From Chloroflexi bacterium UBA2235 (GTDB lineage Bacteria; Chloroflexota; UBA11872; UBA12225): 6,531 bases of DNA. Numbering within the stretch: the stretch's first letter is position 1; the number at the start of each line of letters is the position of its first letter. The stretch covers positions 16,191 to 22,721 of the forward strand of contig DDYL01000130.1 of the NCBI GenBank assembly GCA_002347925.1, in the 5' to 3' direction. The translations under genes and the position numbers were made by a program. Below the pieces are notes generated by a model. That model was not told the origin of the DNA. It did no database searches and saw nothing but the letters and a program-made list of their open reading frames with translations. Shown one piece after another: positions 1-6,336 of this stretch.

Positions 1-1062
1 GAAACGGTTCGCCGCAATCAGCCCGCCGGCGATGACTGTCCGCCGCACTCTCTCGTTACCAATTGCTTGAACAAGGCAGTGCGCCAGTGAAGCTGCGTCT
101 TGTGCAACCGCCAGCAGTCCACTTTCGCCGTGTACCAAAGCCGTACGGTAGCCAGGAATGTCAGATGCGACGACCGGCGTGCCAGCAGCCATTGCCTCCA
201 ACAGGACAATTCCCTGGCTCTCACGGCCGGTAGAAGGCGCACAGAAAACGGTCGCATGGCGATACAACTGCTTTCGAAGCGTGTCGGACACCTGTCCAAC
301 AAAGACCACATCCTTCAAACCCAGGCGATGGGACAATTCTCGGAACGGTCCTGCAGCAAATTCGCTGAACGGTCCGGCTACAACCAGCCGAATTGGTGAA
401 ACCCGAGCAGCCACCAGATTCATCGCTTCGATTAGAACCGCGAGGCCCTTACGCCGTTCAAGTCGCCCCAAAAAGAGGACTGTCGGGGTTCCATCCTGCA
501 TTACTTCCGGACAGACGTCCGAAATCGGGTCGTGATCTGTTTCGACACCATTTGGAATCGGTGAATACTGGTGCGGGAAATAGGAATTTATGAACCGGTG
601 CGCCTCAGCGGACACCGTTATTCGCGCGTCAAGCCGAGATAGCAACGCACGAAAAACTTGGCGGCCCAAGGCGTAGCCAACATATCGGTCACGTGCACAG
701 TGGAACGTGCCAACATTCGCGGCGCGAGATTCGCGGAGAACGAGCGGAGCGAGAACCGGGACCAATGGCTCATGCAGGTGAACGACATCAAAGCGTTCGT
801 GATCAAGAATCTGTGTGATGCGGCCTCTGAGGGTCAATGAGAGCGTCAAACGCGCCACCGATTGATTTGCAGGCACGCTGGTAATGTGTGAACCGACCCG
901 GTACACCTCCGGATGCACGACCTCGACGTCGTCCCGCGACGAAGGCGCAATGATGCGGACGTGGTGTCCGACGTCGGACAAGCAGCGCGCTAGGTTCCTG
1001 ACGTGTTCGGTGACCCCTCCGGGATACGGAAAATCGTAGGGACTGACCAGAGCGATTTTCAC
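1..1062 (-). CDS. GT4 family glycosyltransferase, PimA-like (phosphatidylinositol mannosyltransferase-type), 3' end outside window
   Basis: Seen: an open frame of 354 codons without a stop, running off the left edge. It begins at a GTG, giving VKIALVSPYDFPYPGGV, which lines up with the start of mycobacterial PimA (PY-F--PGGV--HV). The GT-B fold is evident. The N-terminal domain has GGV (15-17), a VVHLHEP strand (93-99) and GTFH with H121, where PimA has its essential histidine. IPNGV (169-173) opens the C-terminal domain, followed by FLGRLERRKG (R200, K205) and the GT4 E-x7-E motif (E281...E289) in GRESQGIVLLEAMAAG. Known: PimA transfers mannose from GDP-Man to phosphatidylinositol on the cytoplasmic face of the membrane. 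PimA enzymes are about 375-385 residues, so roughly 20-30 residues are missing here. Odd: Q283 replaces the Phe of the PimA ESFGIVL motif. The Shine-Dalgarno is weak (AGG only 3 nt before GTG). The tandem acyltransferase gene lies 161 bp upstream on the same strand, as patA precedes pimA in mycobacteria. GT4 membership is near certain; the exact sugar and acceptor are inferred. Confidence 0.9.
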   Translation of the reverse strand, partial: MKIALVSPYDFPYPGGVTEHVRNLARCLSDVGHHVRIIAPSSRDDVEVVHPEVYRVGSHITSVPANQSVARLTLSLTLRGRITQILDHERFDVVHLHEPLVPVLAPLVLRESRAANVGTFHCARDRYVGYALGRQVFRALLSRLDARITVSAEAHRFINSYFPHQYSPIPNGVETDHDPISDVCPEVMQDGTPTVLFLGRLERRKGLAVLIEAMNLVAARVSPIRLVVAGPFSEFAAGPFRELSHRLGLKDVVFVGQVSDTLRKQLYRHATVFCAPSTGRESQGIVLLEAMAAGTPVVASDIPGYRTALVHGESGLLAVAQDAASLAHCLVQAIGNERVRRTVIAGGLIAANRF

Positions 1063-1223
1063 CAGCCTACAGGTTCCCAGAATGGCGCTAAAAGATCGCG
1101 CCTCGTGTAATCGCCAACGTTGTTTAAACCCTAGCGCGTGCTCATGACTACTGCCAACACGCAGGCATCCACTTCCAAGCCGCCATCTGGCGGAACAATC
1201 GTGCTAAGGCACTGTGAACCCGA
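1063..1223 (-). other. 161-bp intergenic spacer with several short inverted repeats
   Basis: This is the spacer between the acyltransferase stop and the GTG of the PimA-like gene. Seen: GTGC-4nt-GCAC at 1201-1212, a tight CCGCCA-TC-TGGCGG palindrome at 1180-1193, GTTTAAAC at 1122-1129, and GGCGC-9nt-GCGCC at 1084-1102. None is followed by a convincing T-run, so no classical intrinsic terminator is called. The length and the symmetric elements would fit a separate promoter or operator, or an RNA-processing site, for the glycosyltransferase. That is inference. No coding potential is visible here. Confidence 0.35.
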
Positions 1224-3266
1224 TCACGGGGTGTCGAACACTCGGTGGCCGAGCGTCCATTGATCAGGGTGACGACGAAGCAAATCGCCAAGCCGGTTCG
1301 CAACCTCATGCGCCGCCCGGGGAGCATCTTCGTCTGTACCAGTCCATCGAACATAGCCGCTCTGAGGACGAACACTGATTGGCGTCTCAAACCCCGGATC
1401 GTTTCCAGCACATTGTGCCTCGATTACTGCCCTTACCCTGCCCAACGGCAGTGCCAGGCCGTATCCGAACAGCAACGGCAATCGCCTGAGCGCCGCGATG
1501 CGATAGGGAAGCGCCGGGAAATGAACTTCTCGGCCAGAAATCCTGACTGCAAACGAACGATTCCCACTCGCGATAGGCGATGTCGAAGAGGTTGCGGGGA
1601 CCGGGGCAACTGGAGGCACCCAGTCAGTAAACGAGACAAGCAAATCGCCCCGGTCCAGTGCCCGCCACACTGGCCTCGCCCCGACGTCCGGAGTGAGGAT
1701 CGAAAATCGATCACGCTTTCGATTTCGGGAAACCAGTTCGTGAAGTCGACTGGGTCGTAAACGTTCAACCATCAGCGTGACCGGGATGTCTAGGTTCTCG
1801 AGCACGTGTCCCAGCAATTCCACACGTCCAAAATGAGCACTTATCAAGATAGCGCCGGTCCCGCGCCCGATACTCGCCTTCACGACATCCCAACCCGGAC
1901 CCAGGATCTCGGATCGTGCCTCTATTTCCTCACGACCGATCCGCGAACCGCGAAGGAGGTCCGCATAATTCTCAAAGTGAAGGCCGACTGACGCCCGAAC
2001 CGAATTTCGAACTGATGCGTGATCTATCGTTTGTCCAAGAACTATTGCGAGATTATGGGAAAGCCCAACCGATCGGTTGTTTGGAACGGAGTACGCAACC
2101 ATGCCGGCGATCCCTGTTATCTCCTCAAGCGCTTCCCGAGGCAAAAGGGAACCAATCGTGAAACCCGCCTGCAGGATGATTTCCTGTGGTGAGGGAACAG
2201 TGCTCGTGGTCGCACTCCTCAACCCGAAAAGCAACTGTGACCGAGTTGTGTCTTCCAATCTTGATGGTTTTTCGCAAGGCCACATGTCGCGAAACATGAA
2301 CCACTGACTGGGATATTCGGCAATCAATGGTTCCAAAGCGCCGAGAACCGTACTCATGACGCTCTCCACCGTTGCGCCACCCCCAAAATGCATCGGTGGT
2401 GACGCAGTAACTCGGTATCGCGAATTCGCGTCCATCACTGCACCAGCAGCGACGACCGGTGCGCCGGAGGCGATCGCGAAACGTGATACTCCATTGGGTA
2501 GCCACGTGCGCAGCCCCATGAAGGTAACTTCGGAAAACCCTGAAGCGTCGCGATGAGACCTTGGACGGTCCACGAGGATCACTACGATTCCTCCCCGCGA
2601 CAGGACTCTTCGAACCTCACGTAGACCTGCGAGGGTCGGAGGCGCAGTCCGGATCCCTCGTGTCGACCGACTGTCCGAAATTATCCGATTGAGCGCGTCT
2701 GGCGGGATCGCATCGGCAATTGCTAGGACCGGGTACCGCGAGGCAAGGACAGTGCCAGCGACTTCCCAATTGCCGACGTGGGCACAGGCAATGATCAATC
2801 CTCTTCCAGAAGAGAGACCTCTTTCGATATTCTCCCATCCGTCTACAGAACTCACGAGATCATTGATCCCTGCCGACCTGACAGTGACGAGATCAACGAT
2901 GTCAGCAAGAACGCGGCCGTAGTTCCGCCACGACTCGCGGGCAATACGCCGGTCGACATCTCTACTTGCCTTGATCTGTCGCCCAACATGCTCTCGCGTC
3001 CGGACCGCCCAGACATTTCGCAACGTAGCCCGTTGATGAGCAGGCATTACCCAGTAGGCCGCCTCCCCGAGCAGTCCAGCGAGCCTAAGTCGCACCCCTC
3101 GAGGCAACTTGCCACCCGTCCTGGCCCAAAGCATCCACGCCATAAGCGGAGCGTTCTTGACCAAGAGCATTGGTAGCCGGGCACTCAATTGCCCAAAACA
3201 ACGCACTCGTGACCGCCAGGTGTCCTGGCCCGTGCCCCTACCCTCCACGCCTATCCCGCCCGCCAT
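1224..3266 (-). CDS. Tandem two-domain LpxL/HtrB/PatA-type acyltransferase
   Basis: Seen (numbering from the ATG at 3266, 680 aa): two full consecutive acyltransferase modules. Module 1 (about 33-330) has a hydrophobic N-terminal stretch (33-48), GLIIACAHVGNWEVAG with the H-x4-E catalytic pair H163/E168, a DRP strand (233-235), and closes with YPSQWFMFRDMWP. Module 2 (about 360-680) repeats the plan: GAILISAHFGRVELLG with H478/E483, SFTDW (545-549), and closes with HPDQWTLGHRVF. The parallel endings show internal duplication. Known: LpxL/HtrB/PatA enzymes are membrane-associated, single-module proteins of about 300 residues that transfer fatty acyl chains to glycolipids; PatA acylates phosphatidylinositol mannosides. 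Here the length is more than double and both catalytic pairs survive. Module 2 carries a Pro/Ala/Ser-rich insert (550-571). Inference: a possible two-step acylation of the product of the downstream PimA-like enzyme. The start is uncertain. The frame extends to a GTG at 3371, but those extra 35 residues look non-domain. No clear Shine-Dalgarno precedes ATG 3266; GTG 3248 or GTG 3206 are alternatives. Confidence 0.9.
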   Translation of the reverse strand: MAGGIGVEGRGTGQDTWRSRVRCFGQLSARLPMLLVKNAPLMAWMLWARTGGKLPRGVRLRLAGLLGEAAYWVMPAHQRATLRNVWAVRTREHVGRQIKASRDVDRRIARESWRNYGRVLADIVDLVTVRSAGINDLVSSVDGWENIERGLSSGRGLIIACAHVGNWEVAGTVLASRYPVLAIADAIPPDALNRIISDSRSTRGIRTAPPTLAGLREVRRVLSRGGIVVILVDRPRSHRDASGFSEVTFMGLRTWLPNGVSRFAIASGAPVVAAGAVMDANSRYRVTASPPMHFGGGATVESVMSTVLGALEPLIAEYPSQWFMFRDMWPCEKPSRLEDTTRSQLLFGLRSATTSTVPSPQEIILQAGFTIGSLLPREALEEITGIAGMVAYSVPNNRSVGLSHNLAIVLGQTIDHASVRNSVRASVGLHFENYADLLRGSRIGREEIEARSEILGPGWDVVKASIGRGTGAILISAHFGRVELLGHVLENLDIPVTLMVERLRPSRLHELVSRNRKRDRFSILTPDVGARPVWRALDRGDLLVSFTDWVPPVAPVPATSSTSPIASGNRSFAVRISGREVHFPALPYRIAALRRLPLLFGYGLALPLGRVRAVIEAQCAGNDPGFETPISVRPQSGYVRWTGTDEDAPRAAHEVANRLGDLLRRHPDQWTLGHRVFDTP

Positions 3267-3469
3267 AAGAAATTCGTGTGGATCGCTCACACAAAAACGT
3301 AGCCGATCGCGATATTGCGCTAACGACGCGTCACCGTCCACCAGGTGCACAACAGTTGACCGGGCGTACACTCACGGGCATCGGACCGCTGCGTTCACGT
3401 ATCTTTCGGACAAATCGTGAGGCGTACCCATCGTGCGGTGGACAATGCACCTCCACGGAGGTTGAACAC
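3267..3469. other. Divergent spacer between acyltransferase and cinA
   Basis: About 200 bp separate the two divergent starts, so promoters for both genes should lie here. Both frames stay open across part of it: minus-strand GTG at 3371 and plus-strand GTG at 3278. The encoded extensions do not resemble either family, so the region is treated as non-coding. A TTGACC (3356-3361) resembles a -35 box on the plus strand but has no matching -10 at 16-18 bp. No confident promoter, operator or RNA element was found. Confidence 0.4.
3457..3462 (+). promoter_or_regulatory. Strong Shine-Dalgarno of cinA
   Basis: GGAGGT sits 7 nt before the GTG at 3470. It settles the cinA start against the in-frame GTG 192 bp further upstream, because translation from 3470 gives the family-typical beginning (EIISVGTELLLG) after three residues. 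Confidence 0.85.
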
Positions 3470-4675
3470 GTGCGTGGCGAAATCATCTCAGTCGGCACCG
3501 AACTACTGCTCGGGCACATTACTGACACCAACGCGTCGTGGTTGGCCCAAGAATTCTCGAAACTCGGCATAGACTGCTTCTACATTTCCCAACTAGGAGA
3601 CAACTTCGGTCGGATTGTCGAGCATCTCGAACGCGCGTGGGACCGGTCGGAATTCATCGTGATGACCGGTGGCGTCGGACCGACTGAAGATGACCTTACG
3701 CGGGAGGCCATAAGCGGTCTTCTCGGCGAAACAATGGTCGTGCAACCAGACCTCGAAGCAGACCTGCGCAAGTTCTTTGACCGTCGGGGCGTTGTAATGC
3801 CACCTCGCAATGTCAAACAGGCAACCCTCATCCCTTCGGCACGCGTCCTGGCCAACCCGGTTGGCACCGCGCCTGGTTGGTGGGTTGAGCGCGACGGCCG
3901 CGTCATTGTGGCGATGCCCGGAGTTCCCGGCGAAATGTTTCGCATGTGGGAACATGAGGTAATCCCAAGACTGCGTGGGGTCCAAGGGCAGTCCGTCATC
4001 CTGACCCGGACCTACAAGGTGATCGGCATCGGCGAATCTGCAGTCGAAGACCTCCTGCGTCCCTTGCTGGCGTCAACAAACCCTACGATCGCGACGTATG
4101 CCAAGAACGATGGCGTGCACGTCAGAACGAGTGCAAAAGCTGATGACGTGGCGACCGCCGAAACGCTACTCGGAGGCATGGAACCGAGGGTCAGGGAGGT
4201 TCTCGGCCAAGCGATTTACGGGACTGACAACAGCACGTTGGCGGGGGTCACCGCCGAACTGCTGACCCGGCACGAACTGACTGTTGCAGTCGGCGAAGAG
4301 TTCACTGGTGGCCTCACATCGAGCGAACTTTCCGAGGCGGGAGGAAAGCACTTTGTCGGGGGCATCGTAAGTGTTGCCGAACCTGCCTCCATCGGAGTTG
4401 ACGAACGGGACGGGCCGGGTGCGACCCGCGCACTTGAACTAGCCCGACGTGCAGCGCTGTCGTTCGGTTCGGACTTGGGACTAGCTCAAGCCAGCGATAT
4501 CGTGCCTCGTCCTAACGCTACGCCGGGCCGACATACCTACACGGTGCTCGTCGACAAAAACGGAACCGAACTCGCGCGGACGCATCGAATTGACACAACT
4601 GCACCCCGAATTATCCGGACCCGGGCGGTGCTTTACACGCTAAACCTTCTTCGTGAGCACCTTTTGGCGCTTTAG
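3470..4675 (+). CDS. cinA: CinA family protein: intact COG1058 domain, degenerate PncC-like C-terminal domain
   Basis: Seen (401 aa, GTG start fixed by GGAGGT): the N-terminal MoaB-like/COG1058 domain (1-170) is intact, with SVGTELLLG (7-15), TGGVGPTEDDLT (66-77), NPVGTAPGWW (129-138) and MPGVPGEM (149-156). A middle linker domain (about 173-250) follows, then a PncC-like domain (255-401). Known: in bifunctional CinA the first domain is an ADP-ribose pyrophosphatase and the second deamidates NMN to nicotinic acid mononucleotide, in pyridine-nucleotide salvage. Odd: the ESCTGG signature reads EEFTGG (276-281), so the catalytic serine is Glu277. The Tyr and Lys of the SYSNEAK stretch are Val302 and Ser307. 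The G-x-A-GPGGG loop is replaced by SDIVPRPNAT (342-351). The reading frame is intact, so deamidase loss looks like family divergence rather than gene decay. Its stop lies 10 bp from the fmt stop, convergent, and it shares no operon. CinA identity is secure; loss of deamidase activity is inferred from residues. Confidence 0.93.
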   Translation: MRGEIISVGTELLLGHITDTNASWLAQEFSKLGIDCFYISQLGDNFGRIVEHLERAWDRSEFIVMTGGVGPTEDDLTREAISGLLGETMVVQPDLEADLRKFFDRRGVVMPPRNVKQATLIPSARVLANPVGTAPGWWVERDGRVIVAMPGVPGEMFRMWEHEVIPRLRGVQGQSVILTRTYKVIGIGESAVEDLLRPLLASTNPTIATYAKNDGVHVRTSAKADDVATAETLLGGMEPRVREVLGQAIYGTDNSTLAGVTAELLTRHELTVAVGEEFTGGLTSSELSEAGGKHFVGGIVSVAEPASIGVDERDGPGATRALELARRAALSFGSDLGLAQASDIVPRPNATPGRHTYTVLVDKNGTELARTHRIDTTAPRIIRTRAVLYTLNLLREHLLAL

Positions 4676-4685
4676 GCAGCCGTGC

Positions 4686-5699
4686 TTACCCCGACGACAA
4701 AACTGAACCAGCAAAGCCCGGGTAGCCTCGCGCGAAAGCCCGGATCGGGGTAAGTCCGCGTCCTTCAAGTTGCACTTCATCGAGCGCCAATGCACCGGAT
4801 CCGGTCACGACATACATTTGGCGTCCGTCGCCAATAACCTGGCCCGGAGCGCCGTTTGCATCGTCCACGTGTCCTTGAATCACGTGCGCCCGGCGAACCA
4901 CCAACCGGCGCCCGGACCACCTCGTCCACGCCCCGGGCCATGAATGCATGGCGCGAACATGGCGTTCGATCGACTCGGCCGAATCCGACCAGTCGATCAG
5001 CCCATCTATTTTGGTAACCGGCCGGCAGTACGTCGCGCGTTCGTGGTCCTGTTCCACAGGTGTGGCATCCCCACTCAGATACGGACTGATCGCCCGAACC
5101 AGTAGGTCGGCTCCAAGCGCCGCCAGACATTCCTCAAGATCATCGGTGGTGTCACGGTCTCCAATTGCGGTGGTTTCTGTTGCAATGACGGGTCCCGTGT
5201 CCATTCCGACATCGAGGACCATGATCGAGACGCCAGTTTCCAAGTCTCCCGCCCTGATCGCCGCGCCGACTGGCCACGCACCCCGCCAGCGAGGCAGCAA
5301 CGATGCGTGCACGTTTACGCACCCCCTCGGGAAGATTGCGAGCAACTCCGCAGGCAGCAGTCTCCCGTAAGCGACGACTACGCCAATGGTCGCGCCATAG
5401 CCGCGCAACGCATCAAGCACCGCCGGACGTCTCAACGACACGGGCTGCCGCACCGGAATGCCATGGTGGACTGCCGTGACCTTGACTGGGGGCGGCGTCA
5501 GGGCTTGTGACCGGCCAACCGGACGATCGGGCTGCGTCACAACCGCGACGACATCAACTGGAGACCCGGGAAGCAACAACCGCCGCAGTATGACATCAGC
5601 AAATCCCGGCGTGCCGAAGAAAACCGCACGCGGAGGTCCCCGATCAATCCCACCAAGCCCTGCCGGGTCAGTCATCGGCACCGAACTGGAGATAGTCAC
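4686..5699 (-). CDS. fmt: Methionyl-tRNA formyltransferase
   Basis: Fmt transfers a formyl group from 10-formyl-THF to Met-tRNAi, making the bacterial initiator tRNA. Seen (337 aa from GTG 5699): RAVFFGTPGFA opens the Rossmann-like domain. The catalytic centre is VNVHASLLPRWRGAWP with N129 and H131 and the SLLP loop, completed by VGMDTGPV with D167. ATYCRPVTKIDGLIDW (223-238) and MHSWPGAWT lead into the C-terminal tRNA-binding domain, which ends with the LEGRGLTP...F-RGY pattern. Length is only slightly above the usual 310-320, through a longer N-terminus. The def stop codon (5703-5705) directly abuts a possible TTG at 5702. The GTG at 5699 is chosen because a GAGA lies 8 nt upstream; ATG 5675, leaving 15 residues before the first strand, is an equally reasonable start. 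Tight spacing with def indicates co-transcription and probable translational coupling. Function is near certain. Confidence 0.97.
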   Translation of the reverse strand: MTISSSVPMTDPAGLGGIDRGPPRAVFFGTPGFADVILRRLLLPGSPVDVVAVVTQPDRPVGRSQALTPPPVKVTAVHHGIPVRQPVSLRRPAVLDALRGYGATIGVVVAYGRLLPAELLAIFPRGCVNVHASLLPRWRGAWPVGAAIRAGDLETGVSIMVLDVGMDTGPVIATETTAIGDRDTTDDLEECLAALGADLLVRAISPYLSGDATPVEQDHERATYCRPVTKIDGLIDWSDSAESIERHVRAMHSWPGAWTRWSGRRLVVRRAHVIQGHVDDANGAPGQVIGDGRQMYVVTGSGALALDEVQLEGRGLTPIRAFARGYPGFAGSVLSSG

Positions 5700-5702
5700 C
5701 AA

Positions 5703-6275
5703 TTAAGTCTCTGATTGGACCGCTTGTGAGACCGCGGCGGATGACCGGATTCTGCGACGAACCCGGCGACGCCTCGAGCCGCCCGGTTCATCGTCGTCAT
5801 ATTCATCCGGGTCAACCCAGTGGATGTCCGCACGATTTTGTACACGATCAATGAACAACGTTCCATCAAGATGATCACATTCGTGCTGGAAGATCCGCGC
5901 AAGCCATCCGTCGGCACGTATCCGAACCTCAGCGCCATCTCGGTCACGGCCCTTCACGACCAGGCTCGTCGCACGAGTGACCGGTCCCTGCCAGTTGGGA
6001 ACGCTAAGGCACCCTTCGTCATCCGTCTCGGTTCCCTGGCTCTTGACAATCTCCGGATTGACAACCGTGTGAAGAACCCCTTCGTATTCCACCACGATCA
6101 CCCGAAGCGGAACCCCAATCTGTGGAGCTGCCAGGCCAACCCCGGGAGCATGGCGCATCGTGTCGATCATGTCGTCAAAGAGGCGGCGTATCGAATCGTC
6201 GATTCGCGCCACACGTTTAGCCTTGCCACGCACGATGCGGTCATCGGGATCAGAGATGATCGTCCGTATTGCCAT
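5703..6275 (-). CDS. def: Peptide deformylase with charged C-terminal tail
   Basis: Def removes the N-formyl group from nascent proteins at the ribosome exit. Seen (190 aa): all three family motifs are present, GVGLAAPQIG (45-54, Q52), EGCLSVP (87-93, metal ligand C89) and QHECDHLDG (130-138, ligands H131 and H135, catalytic E132). The start is ATG 6275, giving MAIRTIISDPDDRIVR, the usual N-terminus just before the first strand; an AGGA 7 nt upstream supports it. An upstream in-frame ATG at 6416 would overlap the end of gmk and add 47 unrelated residues, so it is rejected. Odd: after the catalytic core ends near residue 155 comes a strongly acidic run (155-163) followed by an arginine-rich run (168-177) and a polar tail. 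It lies 61 bp after gmk and immediately before fmt, in one likely operon. Function is near certain; the role of the tail is unknown. Confidence 0.97.
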   Translation of the reverse strand: MAIRTIISDPDDRIVRGKAKRVARIDDSIRRLFDDMIDTMRHAPGVGLAAPQIGVPLRVIVVEYEGVLHTVVNPEIVKSQGTETDDEGCLSVPNWQGPVTRATSLVVKGRDRDGAEVRIRADGWLARIFQHECDHLDGTLFIDRVQNRADIHWVDPDEYDDDEPGGSRRRRVRRRIRSSAAVSQAVQSET

Positions 6276-6282
6276 TGTCGCG

Positions 6283-6286
6283 TCCT
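6283..6286 (-). promoter_or_regulatory. Shine-Dalgarno of def
   Basis: On the minus strand AGGA stands 7 nt before ATG 6275. It supports the short form of def over the longer open frame that would run back into gmk. Confidence 0.6.
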
Positions 6287-6319
6287 GAAACGTGAAGTGC
6301 GTGCAGGTCGGCGTAGTCC

Positions 6320-6336
6320 GCCCTGACACGGAGGGC
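6320..6336 (-). other. Small GC hairpin directly after gmk stop
   Basis: GCCCT-7nt-AGGGC begins at the base next to the gmk TGA. The stem is five pairs, four of them G-C, and no T-run follows, so it does not look like an intrinsic terminator. It may be an RNA-stability or processing element between gmk and def, or chance. Confidence 0.25.

Noticed and set aside
1128..1157. Possible minus-strand promoter TTGGCA - 18 bp - TAGGGT upstream of the PimA-like gene
   Set aside because: The -10 matches the consensus at only about three positions; similar chance matches occur elsewhere in the spacer.
1180..1193. CCGCCA/TGGCGG palindrome as an intrinsic terminator of the acyltransferase gene
   Set aside because: The 2-nt centre is too small for a normal hairpin loop and no T-run follows on either strand.
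3267..3371. 35-residue N-terminal extension of the acyltransferase from GTG 3371
   Set aside because: No Shine-Dalgarno, hydrophilic and unlike the family; it would also consume most of the divergent promoter space.
3278..3469. 64-residue N-terminal extension of CinA from GTG 3278
   Set aside because: The extension does not resemble CinA, and GGAGGT with GTG 3470 marks a far better start.
4676..4685. Bidirectional terminator between convergent cinA and fmt
   Set aside because: Only 10 bp lie between the stops and no stem followed by a T-run is visible there; termination must occur within the neighbouring gene ends or by another mechanism.
4948..5370. 140-codon plus-strand open frame antisense to fmt
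   Set aside because: Ser/Arg-rich low-information product, complementary to conserved Fmt motifs.
5820..6326. 168-codon plus-strand open frame antisense to def
   Set aside because: No recognisable family, and it is fully antisense to a confident gene; typical of open antisense frames in GC-rich DNA.
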